A stretch of 58,409 nt of DNA from Sphingobium boeckii (GCF_014199215.1 NZ_JACIJC010000009.1:1-58409); one strand, 5' to 3'; shown: positions 1 through 8,839, counted from the stretch's first letter. Numbers and translations are program-made. The notes: a model not told the origin generated them from the sequence alone.

Positions 1-94
1 GCCATCTTGACCCACCAATGAAACTCGAAACATAACCTACAGACGGGTCACTTCTCGATGAAAACCCCGGGTCACTTCTCAGCAGCAATCAACA
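1..94 (+). mobile_element. Right end of an IS21-family insertion sequence
   Basis: Bases 1-94 are identical to 38850-38943, where they directly follow an istB reading frame. The first ten bases encode the last codons and stop of IstB. The stretch carries two direct copies of GGGTCACTTCTC (about 45-56 and 69-80) and ends in CAATCAACA, the multiple terminal repeat arrangement of IS21-family ends. The rest of the element lies outside the window. Confidence 0.8.
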
Positions 95-104
95 GCTGAG
101 AAGC

Positions 105-488
105 ATGGCGATGTCCCGTCACGACTCCCGCCGGGTAAACAACCGGTTCGGGGAGGGGACGAGCCCGAGGCTGCGGCAAATCCGGGAAGGTCTCGACGCG
201 TTGGGGCTGAAGAGCGACGCTATTCTGCACCACGCGACGCCCCGGATATTCTACGGGTGTGAGCTGAGCCCTGGTTCGAGGTCTGCGTTGCTGAACCTGA
301 CGCCGGCGACTGACACCTACGCGACCTGTCCTGACATCGGCGCCGCTTGGCGACGTCGGTGGGTCATGAACCGGGCCCGCCGCGAGGAAACGCTGCAGGC
401 GCTCGAAAGGCTGGGACCAACCAGTGTCCGTGCGAGCCTGCATGCCGACGCGGATGGTCAGTTTCTGCTGCCCATAGATGGCGGATAA
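105..488 (+). CDS. Hypothetical protein, possibly 5'-truncated by the IS
   Basis: A 127-residue arginine-rich reading frame of unknown function. The frame stays open upstream through the IS end, so the original start may have been lost when the element inserted, and the ATG at 105 may be fortuitous. The sequence reads like real protein, for instance ATPRIFYGCELSPGSR and the C-terminal ADADGQFLLPIDG, with even composition and no low-complexity runs. It lies 82 bases before the abortive-infection gene pair, so it may belong to the same defence islet. An overlapping minus-strand ORF (72-509) is proline- and arginine-rich and looks like a shadow. I do not recognise the family. Confidence 0.45.
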   Translation: MAMSRHDSRRVNNRFGEGTSPRLRQIREGLDALGLKSDAILHHATPRIFYGCELSPGSRSALLNLTPATDTYATCPDIGAAWRRRWVMNRARREETLQALERLGPTSVRASLHADADGQFLLPIDGG

Positions 489-523
489 GGCCGGCACGCG
501 CTCACGCATCGCTTAGATGACTT

Positions 524-570
524 GTGACAAAACCTCTGATAAGAACGCGATCGAACAGAGGATTTGTCAC
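524..570 (+). promoter_or_regulatory. Inverted repeat over the AbiE leader and ribosome binding site
   Basis: GTGACAAAACCTCT at 524-537 and AGAGGATTTGTCAC at 557-570 are complementary at 13 of 14 positions around a 19-base spacer. The right arm contains AGAGG, a good ribosome binding site for the ATG at 571. AbiEi antitoxins of other bacteria repress their own promoter through inverted repeats, so this is a plausible operator. As RNA it could also hide the ribosome binding site. Confidence 0.6.
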
Positions 571-1191
571 ATGTCGCCCGCTCCGGATTCGCAGAGGATC
601 CAACTCAGCAATCTGCTCGATGGCCGGAGCATGATGCGCGCGCAGGAACTGCGTGAAGCTGGCATCAGCGCGCAAACGATCGCGCGCGCCGTCGAGACCG
701 GGGAAATCGAACGGATTTCGCGCGGGGTTTACCAGAAGCGTGGATCTGAGATCGAGGAGAACCAGATCCTCGCCGAGGCCGCCATACGCGTCCCCAAGGG
801 CGTGATCGCTATGGTGTCCGCGCTCGCCTTTCACGGCCTGACTGATCAAATGCCGCGCCGAATCTGGATGGCCATCGGCGCCAGCGACTGGGCGCCCGTG
901 CAGTCCTATCCCCCGATGCGCATGGTGCGGTTCACCGAACGATATCTGCGGCAGGGCGTCGAAAACCATATGATCGCTGGCCTTGAGGTCCCGATCTACT
1001 CCGTCCCCAAGACCCTCGCCGACCTCTTCCGCAACTCGAAGCTGGTTGATCGGTCGGTGGCCGTGGAAGGCCTGCGCGCCACCATCGAACAACGCAAGGC
1101 GACCCCGAGCGTGATCGCTCAGGGCGCGAAGGCCGGCGGCGCGTGGAAGATCATGCAACCCTATCTCGAGGCGCTGACGTCCAATGGCTAA
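571..1191 (+). CDS. abiEi: Type IV toxin-antitoxin antitoxin, AbiEi family
   Basis: A 206-residue protein of the AbiEi type. An N-terminal winged helix-turn-helix (roughly residues 15-60, with AQELREAGIS and ISRGVYQKRG) precedes the AbiEi C-terminal domain. In this family the antitoxin neutralises its nucleotidyltransferase partner and represses its own operon. The frame is open from 517, but ATG 571 is chosen because AGAGG lies nine bases upstream and because the inverted repeat 524-570 ends exactly at this codon. The gene overlaps the next one by eight bases, the usual AbiEi/AbiEii coupling. Antiphage activity is known for some relatives and is inference here. Confidence 0.85.
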   Translation: MSPAPDSQRIQLSNLLDGRSMMRAQELREAGISAQTIARAVETGEIERISRGVYQKRGSEIEENQILAEAAIRVPKGVIAMVSALAFHGLTDQMPRRIWMAIGASDWAPVQSYPPMRMVRFTERYLRQGVENHMIAGLEVPIYSVPKTLADLFRNSKLVDRSVAVEGLRATIEQRKATPSVIAQGAKAGGAWKIMQPYLEALTSNG

Positions 1192-2056
1192 AACACCGAC
1201 CAACATGGCCAAGTCCGTCAAGGATCGGCTGCTCAACATCGCCCGCCAGGAAGGCCGGGTGTTCGACGTTCTGTTGGTGCGGTTCGCACTGGAACGCCTG
1301 CTCTACCGGCTGTCGGTCTCGGAGCATCGCGAGCGTTTTGTCCTGAAGGGCGGCATGTTGGTCACGGTCTGGGTCGAGGACGACAACCGGGTGACCCGGG
1401 ATGCAGACTTCCTGGGTCACGGCGATCCCGACCCCGAACGCCTGGCCGCGGACTTCCGGGCGATCATGGCCATCGAGAGCGATGATGGCCTCGTCTTTGA
1501 TCTCGACGCCCTGGCTGCGACAGCCATCCGCGAAGAGATGGAATATGGCGGCACCCGCCTCAAGACGTCAGCCTATCTCGAGAAGACACGCATCCCTGTG
1601 ACAATCGATATCGGCTTTGGCGACGCCATGGCCGATGCGACCCAGCAACTCGACTATCCGACCTTGCTGGATTTGCCCGCGCCCAACGTGCGTGCCTATC
1701 CGCCCGCCACGGTGATCGCCGAGAAATTCCAGGCGATGGTCGCGCTGGGTGTCCTGAACGGACGGATGAAGGACTATTACGATCTTTGGGCGATCCCGCG
1801 CGCGCTCGACATTGCCGCTGACGATCTGGACGCGGCCATCACCGCGACATTCGAGCGACGTCAGACGGCGATCCCGACGGAAAGGCCACCGGGGCTTTCG
1901 GCCGAGATGGTCGATGATGAGGTCAAGCAGCGCCAATGGCGCGCCTACGCAGCATCGGTCGAGCTCGAGAATGTCTCACTGGAATCGATTATCGACAAAG
2001 TCTGGGGGCTGGTTGGTCCGTCGTGCGCGCGGATAGTGGCGCCGGGGCACGCATGA
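1184..2056 (+). CDS. abiEii: Type IV toxin, nucleotidyltransferase AbiEii/AbiGii family
   Basis: A 290-residue toxin of the DNA polymerase beta-like nucleotidyltransferase superfamily. The family motifs are clear: KGG at residues 55-57, TRDADF at 71-76 with the catalytic Asp pair, an acidic strand IDIGFGD at 141-147, and KDYYDLW near 196-202. Studied relatives add nucleotides to tRNA or otherwise block growth when not opposed by the antitoxin. The gene overlaps abiEi by eight bases, so the two are translated together. Nothing looks broken. The C-terminal ten or so residues read as unrelated tail sequence and may reflect a shifted stop. Confidence 0.88.
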   Translation: MAKTPTNMAKSVKDRLLNIARQEGRVFDVLLVRFALERLLYRLSVSEHRERFVLKGGMLVTVWVEDDNRVTRDADFLGHGDPDPERLAADFRAIMAIESDDGLVFDLDALAATAIREEMEYGGTRLKTSAYLEKTRIPVTIDIGFGDAMADATQQLDYPTLLDLPAPNVRAYPPATVIAEKFQAMVALGVLNGRMKDYYDLWAIPRALDIAADDLDAAITATFERRQTAIPTERPPGLSAEMVDDEVKQRQWRAYAASVELENVSLESIIDKVWGLVGPSCARIVAPGHA

Positions 2057-2097
2057 TTTCCGCTAAGGGTGCGGTGCAGCCGGCCGGAAGCCTGAAG

Positions 2098-2727
2098 TCA
2101 GCGGCCCGGCAGGTCGGCGACGAGGGTTGTTAGCATACCATCGATGTCGCCGGCCCGACCCGACAAGCGGCCGTCGATGAGGTGCGAGTGACTTTCCCGG
2201 GTTTCGAATTGGTACGAGGCCTCGAAAGTCTCTATTGAAGCAGGATCCGCCTCCACGCCGACTGCGATGAGTTGCTCGTAGGCGTGAACCATGAAGTTGA
2301 AGAGGCAGGGATTGATGTTCACCGCCTCGCCATACCAGTGAAAGCGGCGTTCGCAGGCTGCGCGTGTTTCGGCGCGCCACTTCTGGCCCACGGTATCGAT
2401 CGCCCGCTCGACCTGATCGCGTCGGACGAGGCAGAGGAAGGCCAAGTCGCTGACGGCGGGTGAGGGGATTACACGCACGTTGGCTTCGATTTCGTCCTGA
2501 TGGTGCGCGAAATTCCGAAGCGCCTTAAGGGCGGCGAATTCGTCCAGATGCTCGAAGTCCTGGACCTCGGCCTTCCTCAACTTGTCATTGAGGCTGTGCA
2601 TAGCCGTTAACGTGTGGAACAGGGTGTCCGCTCCTGGAGACACGGCGTGCGCCTCATAGGCGCGGAACAAGCGGGCGGCGGCGTTGCCGGCCGATTGCAA
2701 GCTGGGACCTTTATCGTCGATGTTCAT
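2098..2727 (-). CDS. Hypothetical protein with a HEPN-like RNxxxH motif
   Basis: A 209-residue soluble protein of unknown function, with its start placed at the ATG at 2727. The longer frame to 3054 is rejected because its N-terminal part is poor in protein-like sequence. Residues 66-80 read AALKALRNFAHHQDE, with Arg71, Asn72 and His76 matching the R-x4-6-H signature of HEPN-domain RNases. The flanking sequence is helical, as in HEPN folds. HEPN proteins are common toxins in defence islands, which would fit the AbiE neighbour. I see no obvious nucleotidyltransferase partner beside it. The motif is short, so the family call is tentative. Confidence 0.5.
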   Translation of the reverse strand: MNIDDKGPSLQSAGNAAARLFRAYEAHAVSPGADTLFHTLTAMHSLNDKLRKAEVQDFEHLDEFAALKALRNFAHHQDEIEANVRVIPSPAVSDLAFLCLVRRDQVERAIDTVGQKWRAETRAACERRFHWYGEAVNINPCLFNFMVHAYEQLIAVGVEADPASIETFEASYQFETRESHSHLIDGRLSGRAGDIDGMLTTLVADLPGR

Positions 2728-3238
2728 TGTCGCAGCTAGACCCGAGGGGCATGCTGCCTCAAGCGCTATGACCGTCCGGTTCCTGAAGAGCGGACGGCGG
2801 CTTCTGGCAAACGGACGCTCATGACCGGATCTACAAATGGCCTGGACTGGTCGATAATAGCCGGCTGCGATCCAAAGTGACCGTGGCTCGCCCGCCCCAG
2901 CCTGAACGCAATGCTCGATTGCCACTACGATTTCCACTAGGGTGCTGACGGTAAATTCCGATTGCCAAATGAATCGGCAACTCCGGTTTCTGGGAGGGCC
3001 GATGGTACGGGCGATCTCGATAGATGGCGAAATGACGAAAAAAAATGCGGGCAAATTTTCCCTTAAAAATCAACAGCGTAACTTTTTGACGGTAAGTGTG
3101 GCGGCATTTCTACCGAAACGGGGAAAATTTATGTGGAATATCAGCATCTTACCCTATGTCGGAACAATCGAATGGGAATGACGCGCTTGGCATAATGCTC
3201 GCCGGATTGCTGCAGGCTGCGATGGTCGCAGTACGCCG
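2728..3238. other. No convincing gene
   Basis: Open frames here are short and disagree with one another. 3030-3080 is AT-rich (AAAAAAAATGCGGG and AAATTTTCCC) and could hold a promoter, but no -35/-10 pair stands out. Confidence 0.4.
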
Positions 3239-3541
3239 GTGCCGGCAGCCCGCGACGCCGGTCGTGGCGCTATCGTGGGACTATGGATCGCCATCCATAT
3301 CTCGCGCTTTCCGGCCTATCCGCCGGCCGCGCGGTACGAAGAGCTTGAGGGGACGGTCTCGGTGCCATTCCGGGTCAACCGGGAGGGCAAGGTGCTCTCC
3401 GCCGAACTCCACCGCTCGTTAGGCTATTCGGCGCTGGACGAGGAAGCCCTGCAATCCGTCCTCCGTGCCCAGCCAATGCCTGTGATGCCGGTGGACCGCC
3501 CGGATGAGGTAGCACCAGTGGCATTCCGTATCGAGGCGTAA
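3239..3541 (+). pseudogene. TonB C-terminal domain fragment
   Basis: The frame encodes a TonB-type energy-transducer C-terminal domain: FPAYPPAARYEELEGTVSV, a strand FRVNREGKVLSAEL, and GYSALDEEALQSVLRAQ. That is the end of a TonB family protein. The part that should precede it, a membrane anchor and proline-rich spacer, is absent in this frame. The only available start is a GTG with no ribosome binding site. A +1 frame upstream contains a short hydrophobic stretch (LAGLLQAAMVAV) that may be the displaced anchor, which would mean a frameshift. I therefore treat it as a remnant, although a short functional gene cannot be excluded. Confidence 0.55.
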
Positions 3542-3548
3542 ACAGGGG

Positions 3549-3905
3549 TTAGCTGGAAGCCGCTGGTGGCCGCCGTTGAACGCTTGCCTTGATCAGATTT
3601 TCCATATCGAAAATGATCTGTCGCCCCGCCAATCCATCATCGGTCTTATCATCCGGATCCGCAGCAAAATGCTCGCGCATTCTTCCAGACATGACGACGA
3701 GACTGTCGTAATTTTCCTTCCCGACCTTGGGCTCGATGTTTTTCAGACCCTCCAGCAAGGCGAAAAATGTCGTATCAATATTCTGGCCAACAAAATAGCC
3801 GGATTTGTCCTCAAATTTGGGCGATTTGAGCATCATCCAACCAAGAAGATCCATGATGTCGCTAACGTCTTCAGGAATATATGGTGAATAGGGGCGTTGC
3901 ATCAT
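3549..3905 (-). CDS. Putative immunity protein for the upstream toxin
   Basis: A 118-residue acidic protein without recognised domain or signal peptide, mostly helical by appearance. It begins inside the stop of the 3902-5020 gene (four-base ATGA overlap) and shares that gene's low GC. A large gene directly coupled to a small acidic partner, both compositionally foreign, is the usual form of a toxin and its immunity protein. The function is inferred from arrangement only. The 3' end runs towards the TonB fragment with seven bases between. Confidence 0.5.
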   Translation of the reverse strand: MMQRPYSPYIPEDVSDIMDLLGWMMLKSPKFEDKSGYFVGQNIDTTFFALLEGLKNIEPKVGKENYDSLVVMSGRMREHFAADPDDKTDDGLAGRQIIFDMENLIKASVQRRPPAASS

Positions 3906-5020
3906 CTTTTTCCAGGACGTTTAATTAGGTATATACTTGGAACACCTCTTTGACTCGGCCTTATAATTGCAGTGGCATCCGGTTTGAAATCTCCGTTGAA
4001 AAAACCGATAATTTGCTTCGTTTTCCCTGTTTTTGGAGTTAGCGTCCAGTCTATCGCGAGTTTTCCGACGCGTGCATCTGGTGTTGTATAGGTTCGATCA
4101 TTCCCTGAAGTATCATATTCTCGACCAACGACGCGAACCTGACTATCATGTTTTGGCGAAATTCCGATCCTATTATAAAATTGTTTTAACTCATTGCGTA
4201 CTTGACGATCAACATAATTTCCGATGGCTTCATGTGGAGACAGAAATACACTTAATTTTCCAGATTTAAGATGCTGTATACCGTCTTGATATGCCTCATC
4301 GACTTTTTGTTGCAAAAATCGTATCGTTTCGATCTGTAGAGGTCCAACTTCTCCAAGAATACGATAGATTGCTTCGGCTCTATCTATTCTCAGACATTGT
4401 ATTTGATTCTTTTGTCCTTCCATTGTTTTAGGGAATCCCAAAGATTCAAAATGATAATTCGGATCAATATTTTGGATTTGATCTATCAAAACATTGGAAT
4501 ATTCCTTGGTCAAAGCAGATGTTAGTGCGTCGCCAGGCCCAGTAAAATCGAAGATATTAGCCGCAATTGCGATAATGGCTCCGCTAGGTGCATTCCTCAA
4601 ATTAGGGAAAATGTGTTGCAACGTCAGCGGATCTTGAAATGCGCCGCTATTGTGCCCTCTCCGTGCCCGAGGGTTGGGGCGATATTGCGCCGGCTTTAAC
4701 AGATTTTGATAGGTGGACTGTTGATTGGAACTAAGATGGGCATTTTGTCTTGTAAAGATTAATTCGGATCCCAGAAAGCGTGGATCCTTAAGAGTGGATG
4801 AGTCTCGTTGATTCGAGACAAGAATGTGACTGAGAGATCGCGGACCGCCAGGCGCGAATGTAAATCGACCATTCAGTGGATCATGATAAGGATTGAATTT
4901 TACTTCTAGATGCTTAGGCTTAAACATTGACTCCGGCACGCGCCGGCCCGTCCTCAGATAATATGTGAAAGCCTTTCGTGCCGCCGACTTGGCTTCAACT
5001 AAGTTGTTGCTTGGCCCCAT
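3902..5020 (-). CDS. Putative AT-rich toxin with nuclease-like C-terminus
   Basis: A 372-residue protein in clearly AT-rich DNA, unlike the flanking genes. Residues 42-60 contain NPYHDPLNGRFTFAPGG, a linker-like motif that I associate with phage head and polymorphic-toxin proteins. The last 60 residues hold TPDARVGKLAIDWTL (about 313-327) followed by Lys330. PD, then Asp about ten residues on, then Lys, resembles a PD-(D/E)xK nuclease core. It ends in a basic tail (IKRPGKR). No signal peptide or membrane segment is visible. The coupled downstream gene would be its immunity protein. Toxin and nuclease roles are inference; the composition and coupling are seen directly. Confidence 0.5.
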   Translation of the reverse strand: MGPSNNLVEAKSAARKAFTYYLRTGRRVPESMFKPKHLEVKFNPYHDPLNGRFTFAPGGPRSLSHILVSNQRDSSTLKDPRFLGSELIFTRQNAHLSSNQQSTYQNLLKPAQYRPNPRARRGHNSGAFQDPLTLQHIFPNLRNAPSGAIIAIAANIFDFTGPGDALTSALTKEYSNVLIDQIQNIDPNYHFESLGFPKTMEGQKNQIQCLRIDRAEAIYRILGEVGPLQIETIRFLQQKVDEAYQDGIQHLKSGKLSVFLSPHEAIGNYVDRQVRNELKQFYNRIGISPKHDSQVRVVGREYDTSGNDRTYTTPDARVGKLAIDWTLTPKTGKTKQIIGFFNGDFKPDATAIIRPSQRGVPSIYLIKRPGKR

Positions 5021-5139
5021 AGCGATTCTCCTTGCTCATTAAGAACAAAACAGGAACAATCCAACAAGTCAAGAGTTCATCACCGGCGATCGCCTGCCAA
5101 TCCATTTGCCCCCCCGCCCCCACACGCTATGATCCGCCG

Positions 5140-5376
5140 ATGAAACCCCGCTACCGTGTCGTCCATCAGCGCAAATCCTTTATCGAGGCGCTCTTCAAGG
5201 GGCGGACCTGGACAGACTGGTATATCGCGCAGAAGCGCCGCTGGTATGGCTGGCGGGAAATCGGCATTTTTCAGACCGTGACCGAAGCGGAAGAGGCGTG
5301 CGAGCTTCATGCGGGCGGGCGGCTGTTGAAGAATGGCACCCGGATCGTTTCTGAATTCAGCGAATTGGAGAAGTGA
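5140..5376 (+). CDS. Small conserved hypothetical protein
   Basis: A 78-residue basic, tryptophan-rich protein (RTWTDWYIAQKRRWYGW), ending three bases before the next gene. ATG 5140 is preferred to the open frame from 5032 because the upstream part looks non-coding and contains a run of ten cytosines interrupted by one G. No known domain is recognised. Tight spacing to the ArsC-like gene suggests one transcript. Confidence 0.6.
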   Translation: MKPRYRVVHQRKSFIEALFKGRTWTDWYIAQKRRWYGWREIGIFQTVTEAEEACELHAGGRLLKNGTRIVSEFSELEK

Positions 5377-5379
5377 CCC

Positions 5380-5727
5380 GTGACGACCATGTACGGCATC
5401 AAGAATTGCGACACGATCAAGAAGGCGCGGACCTGGCTTGAGGATCGTGGCGTGGCTTATGTCTTCCACTACTACAACGCCGTCGGCATCGACGAGCCGC
5501 GATTGCGCGGCTGGGTGGAGAAGCTCGGCTGGGAAACCGTGCTCAACCGCGCCGGGACCACATTCCGCAAGCTACCCGAGGCTGACCGTGCGGATTTGAA
5601 TGCCGACAAGGCGATTGCGCTGATGATCGCGCAGCCGTCGATGATCAAGCGTCCGATGCTGGAGCATGAGGGCGCGCTGCTGGCGGGGTTCAAGCCCGAT
5701 GCCTATGCCGCCGTCTTCAAGGCGTAA
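5380..5727 (+). CDS. ArsC/Spx-like thioredoxin-fold protein (YffB type)
   Basis: A 115-residue protein of the arsenate reductase/Spx family. It opens with MYGIKNCDTIKKARTWLE, a thioredoxin-fold strand followed by a single-cysteine loop (NCDT). It continues with the conserved FRKLPEADR and the late MIKRPMLEHEG. YffB-type members have this Cys without the full arsenate-reductase set and are thought to act as thiol reductases. GTG at 5380 or ATG at 5389 could each start it. It sits three bases after the preceding small gene and 24 bases before the phosphodiesterase gene, so the three probably form an operon. Confidence 0.85.
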   Translation: MTTMYGIKNCDTIKKARTWLEDRGVAYVFHYYNAVGIDEPRLRGWVEKLGWETVLNRAGTTFRKLPEADRADLNADKAIALMIAQPSMIKRPMLEHEGALLAGFKPDAYAAVFKA

Positions 5728-5751
5728 TATGTGCCGGGTAGCGCCGCGCCT

Positions 5752-6780
5752 ATGTTCAAAACGCTCCTCACTCTCGCGGCGCTGGCCGTGACCGCGCCGC
5801 TGGCGGCCAAACCGATCGTGATCGCGCATCGCGGGGCTTCGGGCGAGCGGCCCGAACACACGATCGCCTCCTATACGCTCGCGATCGCGCAGGGGGCCGA
5901 TTTCATCGAACCCGATCTGGTATCCACCAAAGATGGCATTCTGGTCGCCCGGCATGAAAATGAGATTTCGGGGACGACCGATGTCGCGGACCATCCCGCG
6001 TTCAAGGATCGCAAGGCGACGAAAACGATCGACGGCGAAAAGATCAGCGGCTGGTTCACCGAAGATTTCACGCTGGCGGAGCTGAAGACTCTTCGGGCGA
6101 AAGAGCGGTTGCCGATGCTGCGGCCGGACAATGCCAAATTCGATGGGCAGTTCCAGATCCCGACCTTTCAGGAAATCATCGATCTCGCCAAGGCGAAGGC
6201 GCAGGAGACCGGACGGCGGATCGGCCTCTATCCCGAGACCAAGCATCCCAGCTATTTCCAGTCGATCGGGCTGGCGCTGGAAGAGCCGCTTGCTGCGATC
6301 CTCAAGACCAATGGCTATGAGGACAAGGACGATCCGGTGTTTATCCAGTCGTTCGAACTCGCCAATCTGAAGCAGTTGCGCGAATTGACCGGGGTGCGGC
6401 TGATCTTCCTGATGTCCGGCGAGGGCGGGCCTCCGGGAGACAAAAGCTATGCCGCTTATGCCAGTCCGGCCGGACTGGCCGAGGTGGCGCATTATGTGGA
6501 TGGCATCGGGCCGGGCAAGGAAATGATCGTGCCGCGCGGGCCGCTGGGCGGATCGAAGCCCGCGACATCGCTGGTGGCCGATGCTCATGCAGCGGGGCTT
6601 CAGGTCCATGTTTGGACATTCCGGGCGGAGAATTACTTTCTGCCGCTGGAATTGCGCAAGGGCGTGAACCCGCGCGCGCGTGGTGATCTGGCGGCGGAGC
6701 TGAAGCAGTTCGCGGCGCTCGGCGTCGATGGCGTGTTCAGCGATTTCCCAGCGATCGCGGTTGCCACATTGGCAGAGTGA
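5752..6780 (+). CDS. glpQ: Glycerophosphodiester phosphodiesterase
   Basis: A 342-residue exported enzyme that hydrolyses glycerophosphodiesters to glycerol-3-phosphate and an alcohol. A signal peptide (MFKTLLTLAALAVTAPLAA) is followed by the active-site block IAHRGASGERPEHT, the metal ligands in EPDLVSTKDG, and HENEISGTTD. This is the periplasmic GlpQ type by length and signal. ATG 5752 is used rather than GTG 5731 because it places the signal peptide at the N-terminus. The 3' end overlaps the convergent PAP2 gene by 44 bases. Confidence 0.9.
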   Translation: MFKTLLTLAALAVTAPLAAKPIVIAHRGASGERPEHTIASYTLAIAQGADFIEPDLVSTKDGILVARHENEISGTTDVADHPAFKDRKATKTIDGEKISGWFTEDFTLAELKTLRAKERLPMLRPDNAKFDGQFQIPTFQEIIDLAKAKAQETGRRIGLYPETKHPSYFQSIGLALEEPLAAILKTNGYEDKDDPVFIQSFELANLKQLRELTGVRLIFLMSGEGGPPGDKSYAAYASPAGLAEVAHYVDGIGPGKEMIVPRGPLGGSKPATSLVADAHAAGLQVHVWTFRAENYFLPLELRKGVNPRARGDLAAELKQFAALGVDGVFSDFPAIAVATLAE

Positions 6781-7750
6781 TCAGCGCGGTCGATTTCCAC
6801 AGGCCGAACATCATCGCCGCGCCCACGATCCCGTCCGTGGCGTAATGCCAGCCGAAATGGATCGACCCCACCCAGATCAGGACGGTGTAGACGCACATCG
6901 TCCAGCCCAGCCAGCGGCGGATCTGGAAGCCGCCGATCGCAAACAGCGTGGCCATGGCGACGTGCATGGAAGGCATGGCCGAAATGCCGCCCACCGCCTC
7001 AAGCTCCGGATCAAGGAAGGTGGAAAGCAATTGTGGCTGATAGCCCAGCGTGCGGATGGTCACGCCCGCGTCCTGCGCCTGCGCGGCAAGCTGGACGAGT
7101 TGATGGTTGAGCAGCGCGAAGCTCTCATTGGGGCCGATCAATGCGTTGTAATAACAGGGGCCGGCCGAGCCGAAGAGCCACGCGGCCGCGCTGCCGATCA
7201 GCATCCATGACATCAGCCAGCAGGTGACGAGGCGCAGCCGAATCTCGTAATTCTTCGCCATGGTGATCGCGATGGCGGGAAAGCAATACATCAGCACGAA
7301 CCACATGTTGGTGTAGCAGATGTCCAGCAATTTGGCGGCTTGCCAGCCCGGCAGCAGCGCGTGCGTGATCGTCCAGGGATCATGACCCAGAAACAGCCAG
7401 CGATCGAGCGCCGCCAGCGCCGGATCGAACGGAAAGCCACGCGGCGGCATGATGAACTGCTTAAAGATCATGAAGGATGTGATCGTCATCCCGGTGATCA
7501 GCGCGGTCACGCCCAGCCAGGCCCCATAATCGAACGGCTCGATATCGGCATTGGGCCGTGCCAGCCGGATGCGATGCGTGGTGAAGCCGATGCTGAGCGA
7601 TGCGCAGCCGGCGAGCAGGAGATAGAGGCCGAGGAAGATCAGGAAATCCTCGTAATCGGCGTCGGTCAGATTGAGCAGGATGAACCCTGCCACGCCGATC
7701 AGCGCAAGCAGACGCACCATGCTTCGGCGCTGATGAACCGGCACATCCAT
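6737..7750 (-). CDS. PAP2-superfamily membrane phosphatase/transferase
   Basis: An integral membrane protein of about 337 residues with six or so hydrophobic segments. The PAP2 motifs are ISAMPSMHVAM (domain 2 His) and GSIHFGWHYATDG (domain 3 His and Asp). This layout resembles the Aur1/inositol-phosphorylceramide synthase-like branch more than simple phosphatidate phosphatases, so a role in sphingolipid or phosphoinositol lipid making is possible but unproven. The frame is open to 7879. ATG 7750 is preferred because the extra 43 residues are proline-rich and lie in the panB-side intergenic zone. It is convergent with glpQ and overlaps its end. Confidence 0.8.
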   Translation of the reverse strand: MDVPVHQRRSMVRLLALIGVAGFILLNLTDADYEDFLIFLGLYLLLAGCASLSIGFTTHRIRLARPNADIEPFDYGAWLGVTALITGMTITSFMIFKQFIMPPRGFPFDPALAALDRWLFLGHDPWTITHALLPGWQAAKLLDICYTNMWFVLMYCFPAIAITMAKNYEIRLRLVTCWLMSWMLIGSAAAWLFGSAGPCYYNALIGPNESFALLNHQLVQLAAQAQDAGVTIRTLGYQPQLLSTFLDPELEAVGGISAMPSMHVAMATLFAIGGFQIRRWLGWTMCVYTVLIWVGSIHFGWHYATDGIVGAAMMFGLWKSTALITLPMWQPRSLGNR

Positions 7751-7978
7751 GATCTTGCGGGGATTGAACAGTGTAGAACGCGACCCAATCTGCCCTGTCA
7801 CTTCGCTTGCCTTTGCCGGACCGGGGACAATCTCTCGCGGCTCCGGGGCGGGTTTTAGCAAAAATGCAACATTGGGCAAGCTTTGCGCGATGGATGGAGT
7901 GCAGGGCCGCGATCAGGATATCGCCGTCTCCGCGCAGATGGTCTGGCGGTGGTGCGGTGCTGCGGTTAAGGAGAGAGG

Positions 7979-8839
7979 ATGTCCACCACCTACACGCTCG
8001 ATACGTCGACCAGCCGGGCCAATCCCACGCCCGCCCCCATGAAGCGTCTCACGGTGCCCGCCATTCAGGCGCGCAAGGGCAAGGATCCGATCGTGATGCT
8101 CACCGCTTACACGGCGCGCATGGCGCAATTGCTGGATCCGCATTGCGATATGCTGCTGGTGGGCGATAGCCTGGGGCAGGTGATTTATGGATTGCCTTCC
8201 ACCTTGGCGGTGACGCTCGATATGATGTGTGCGCATGGTGCCGCGGTCGTACGGGGGAGCTATCATTCGGTGGTCGTCATCGACATGCCCTTCGGCAGCT
8301 ATGAGGCCAGCCCCGAACAAGCCTTCCATTCGGCATCGCGGATCATGGCGGAAACGGGGGCCGCCGCGGTCAAGCTGGAGGGCGGCGAGGCGATGGCGCC
8401 CACCGTCGCTTTCCTGTCGTCCCGCGGGATCCCCGTGGTCGGCCACATCGGGCTAACGCCACAGGCGGTCAATGCGCTGGGCGGCTATGGCGCGCGCGGA
8501 AAATCCAATGCCGAACATGCCAAGATCTTGGCCGACGCCCGCGCGATCGCGGGCGCGGGTGCCTTCTCGATGGTGATCGAGGGCGTGCTTGAGCCGCTCG
8601 CCCGCGCCGTCACCGAAGCGGTCGAATGCCCGGTGATCGGCATTGGTGCCTCGGCGCAATGCGACGGCCAGGTGCTGGTGGTGGATGATATGCTGGGCAT
8701 GTTCGAGCGGACGGCGCGCTTCGTGAAACGCTATGACAATCTGGCAGGGCGGATCGGCGACGCCGCCAAAGCCTATGCCGAAGAGGTGCGCAGCCGCGCA
8801 TTTCCGGGGGTGGAGCAGACCTATCTGCCCAAGGATTGA
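7979..8839 (+). CDS. panB: 3-methyl-2-oxobutanoate hydroxymethyltransferase
   Basis: A 286-residue cytoplasmic enzyme making ketopantoate from 2-oxoisovalerate and methylene-tetrahydrofolate, the first committed pantothenate step. Conserved blocks include [27 protein letters not shown] (metal-binding Asp), [16 protein letters not shown], and [16 protein letters not shown] near the end. Length is normal. GGAGAGAGG lies just upstream of the ATG. panC and panD are not in the window. Confidence 0.95.
   Translation: MSTTYTLDTSTSRANPTPAPMKRLTVPAIQARKGKDPIVMLTAYTARMAQLLDPHCDMLLVGDSLGQVIYGLPSTLAVTLDMMCAHGAAVVRGSYHSVVVIDMPFGSYEASPEQAFHSASRIMAETGAAAVKLEGGEAMAPTVAFLSSRGIPVVGHIGLTPQAVNALGGYGARGKSNAEHAKILADARAIAGAGAFSMVIEGVLEPLARAVTEAVECPVIGIGASAQCDGQVLVVDDMLGMFERTARFVKRYDNLAGRIGDAAKAYAEEVRSRAFPGVEQTYLPKD

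Noticed and set aside
2728-3054. N-terminal extension of the HEPN-like gene
   Set aside because: The extra 109 residues do not look like protein, and a good ATG lies at 2727.
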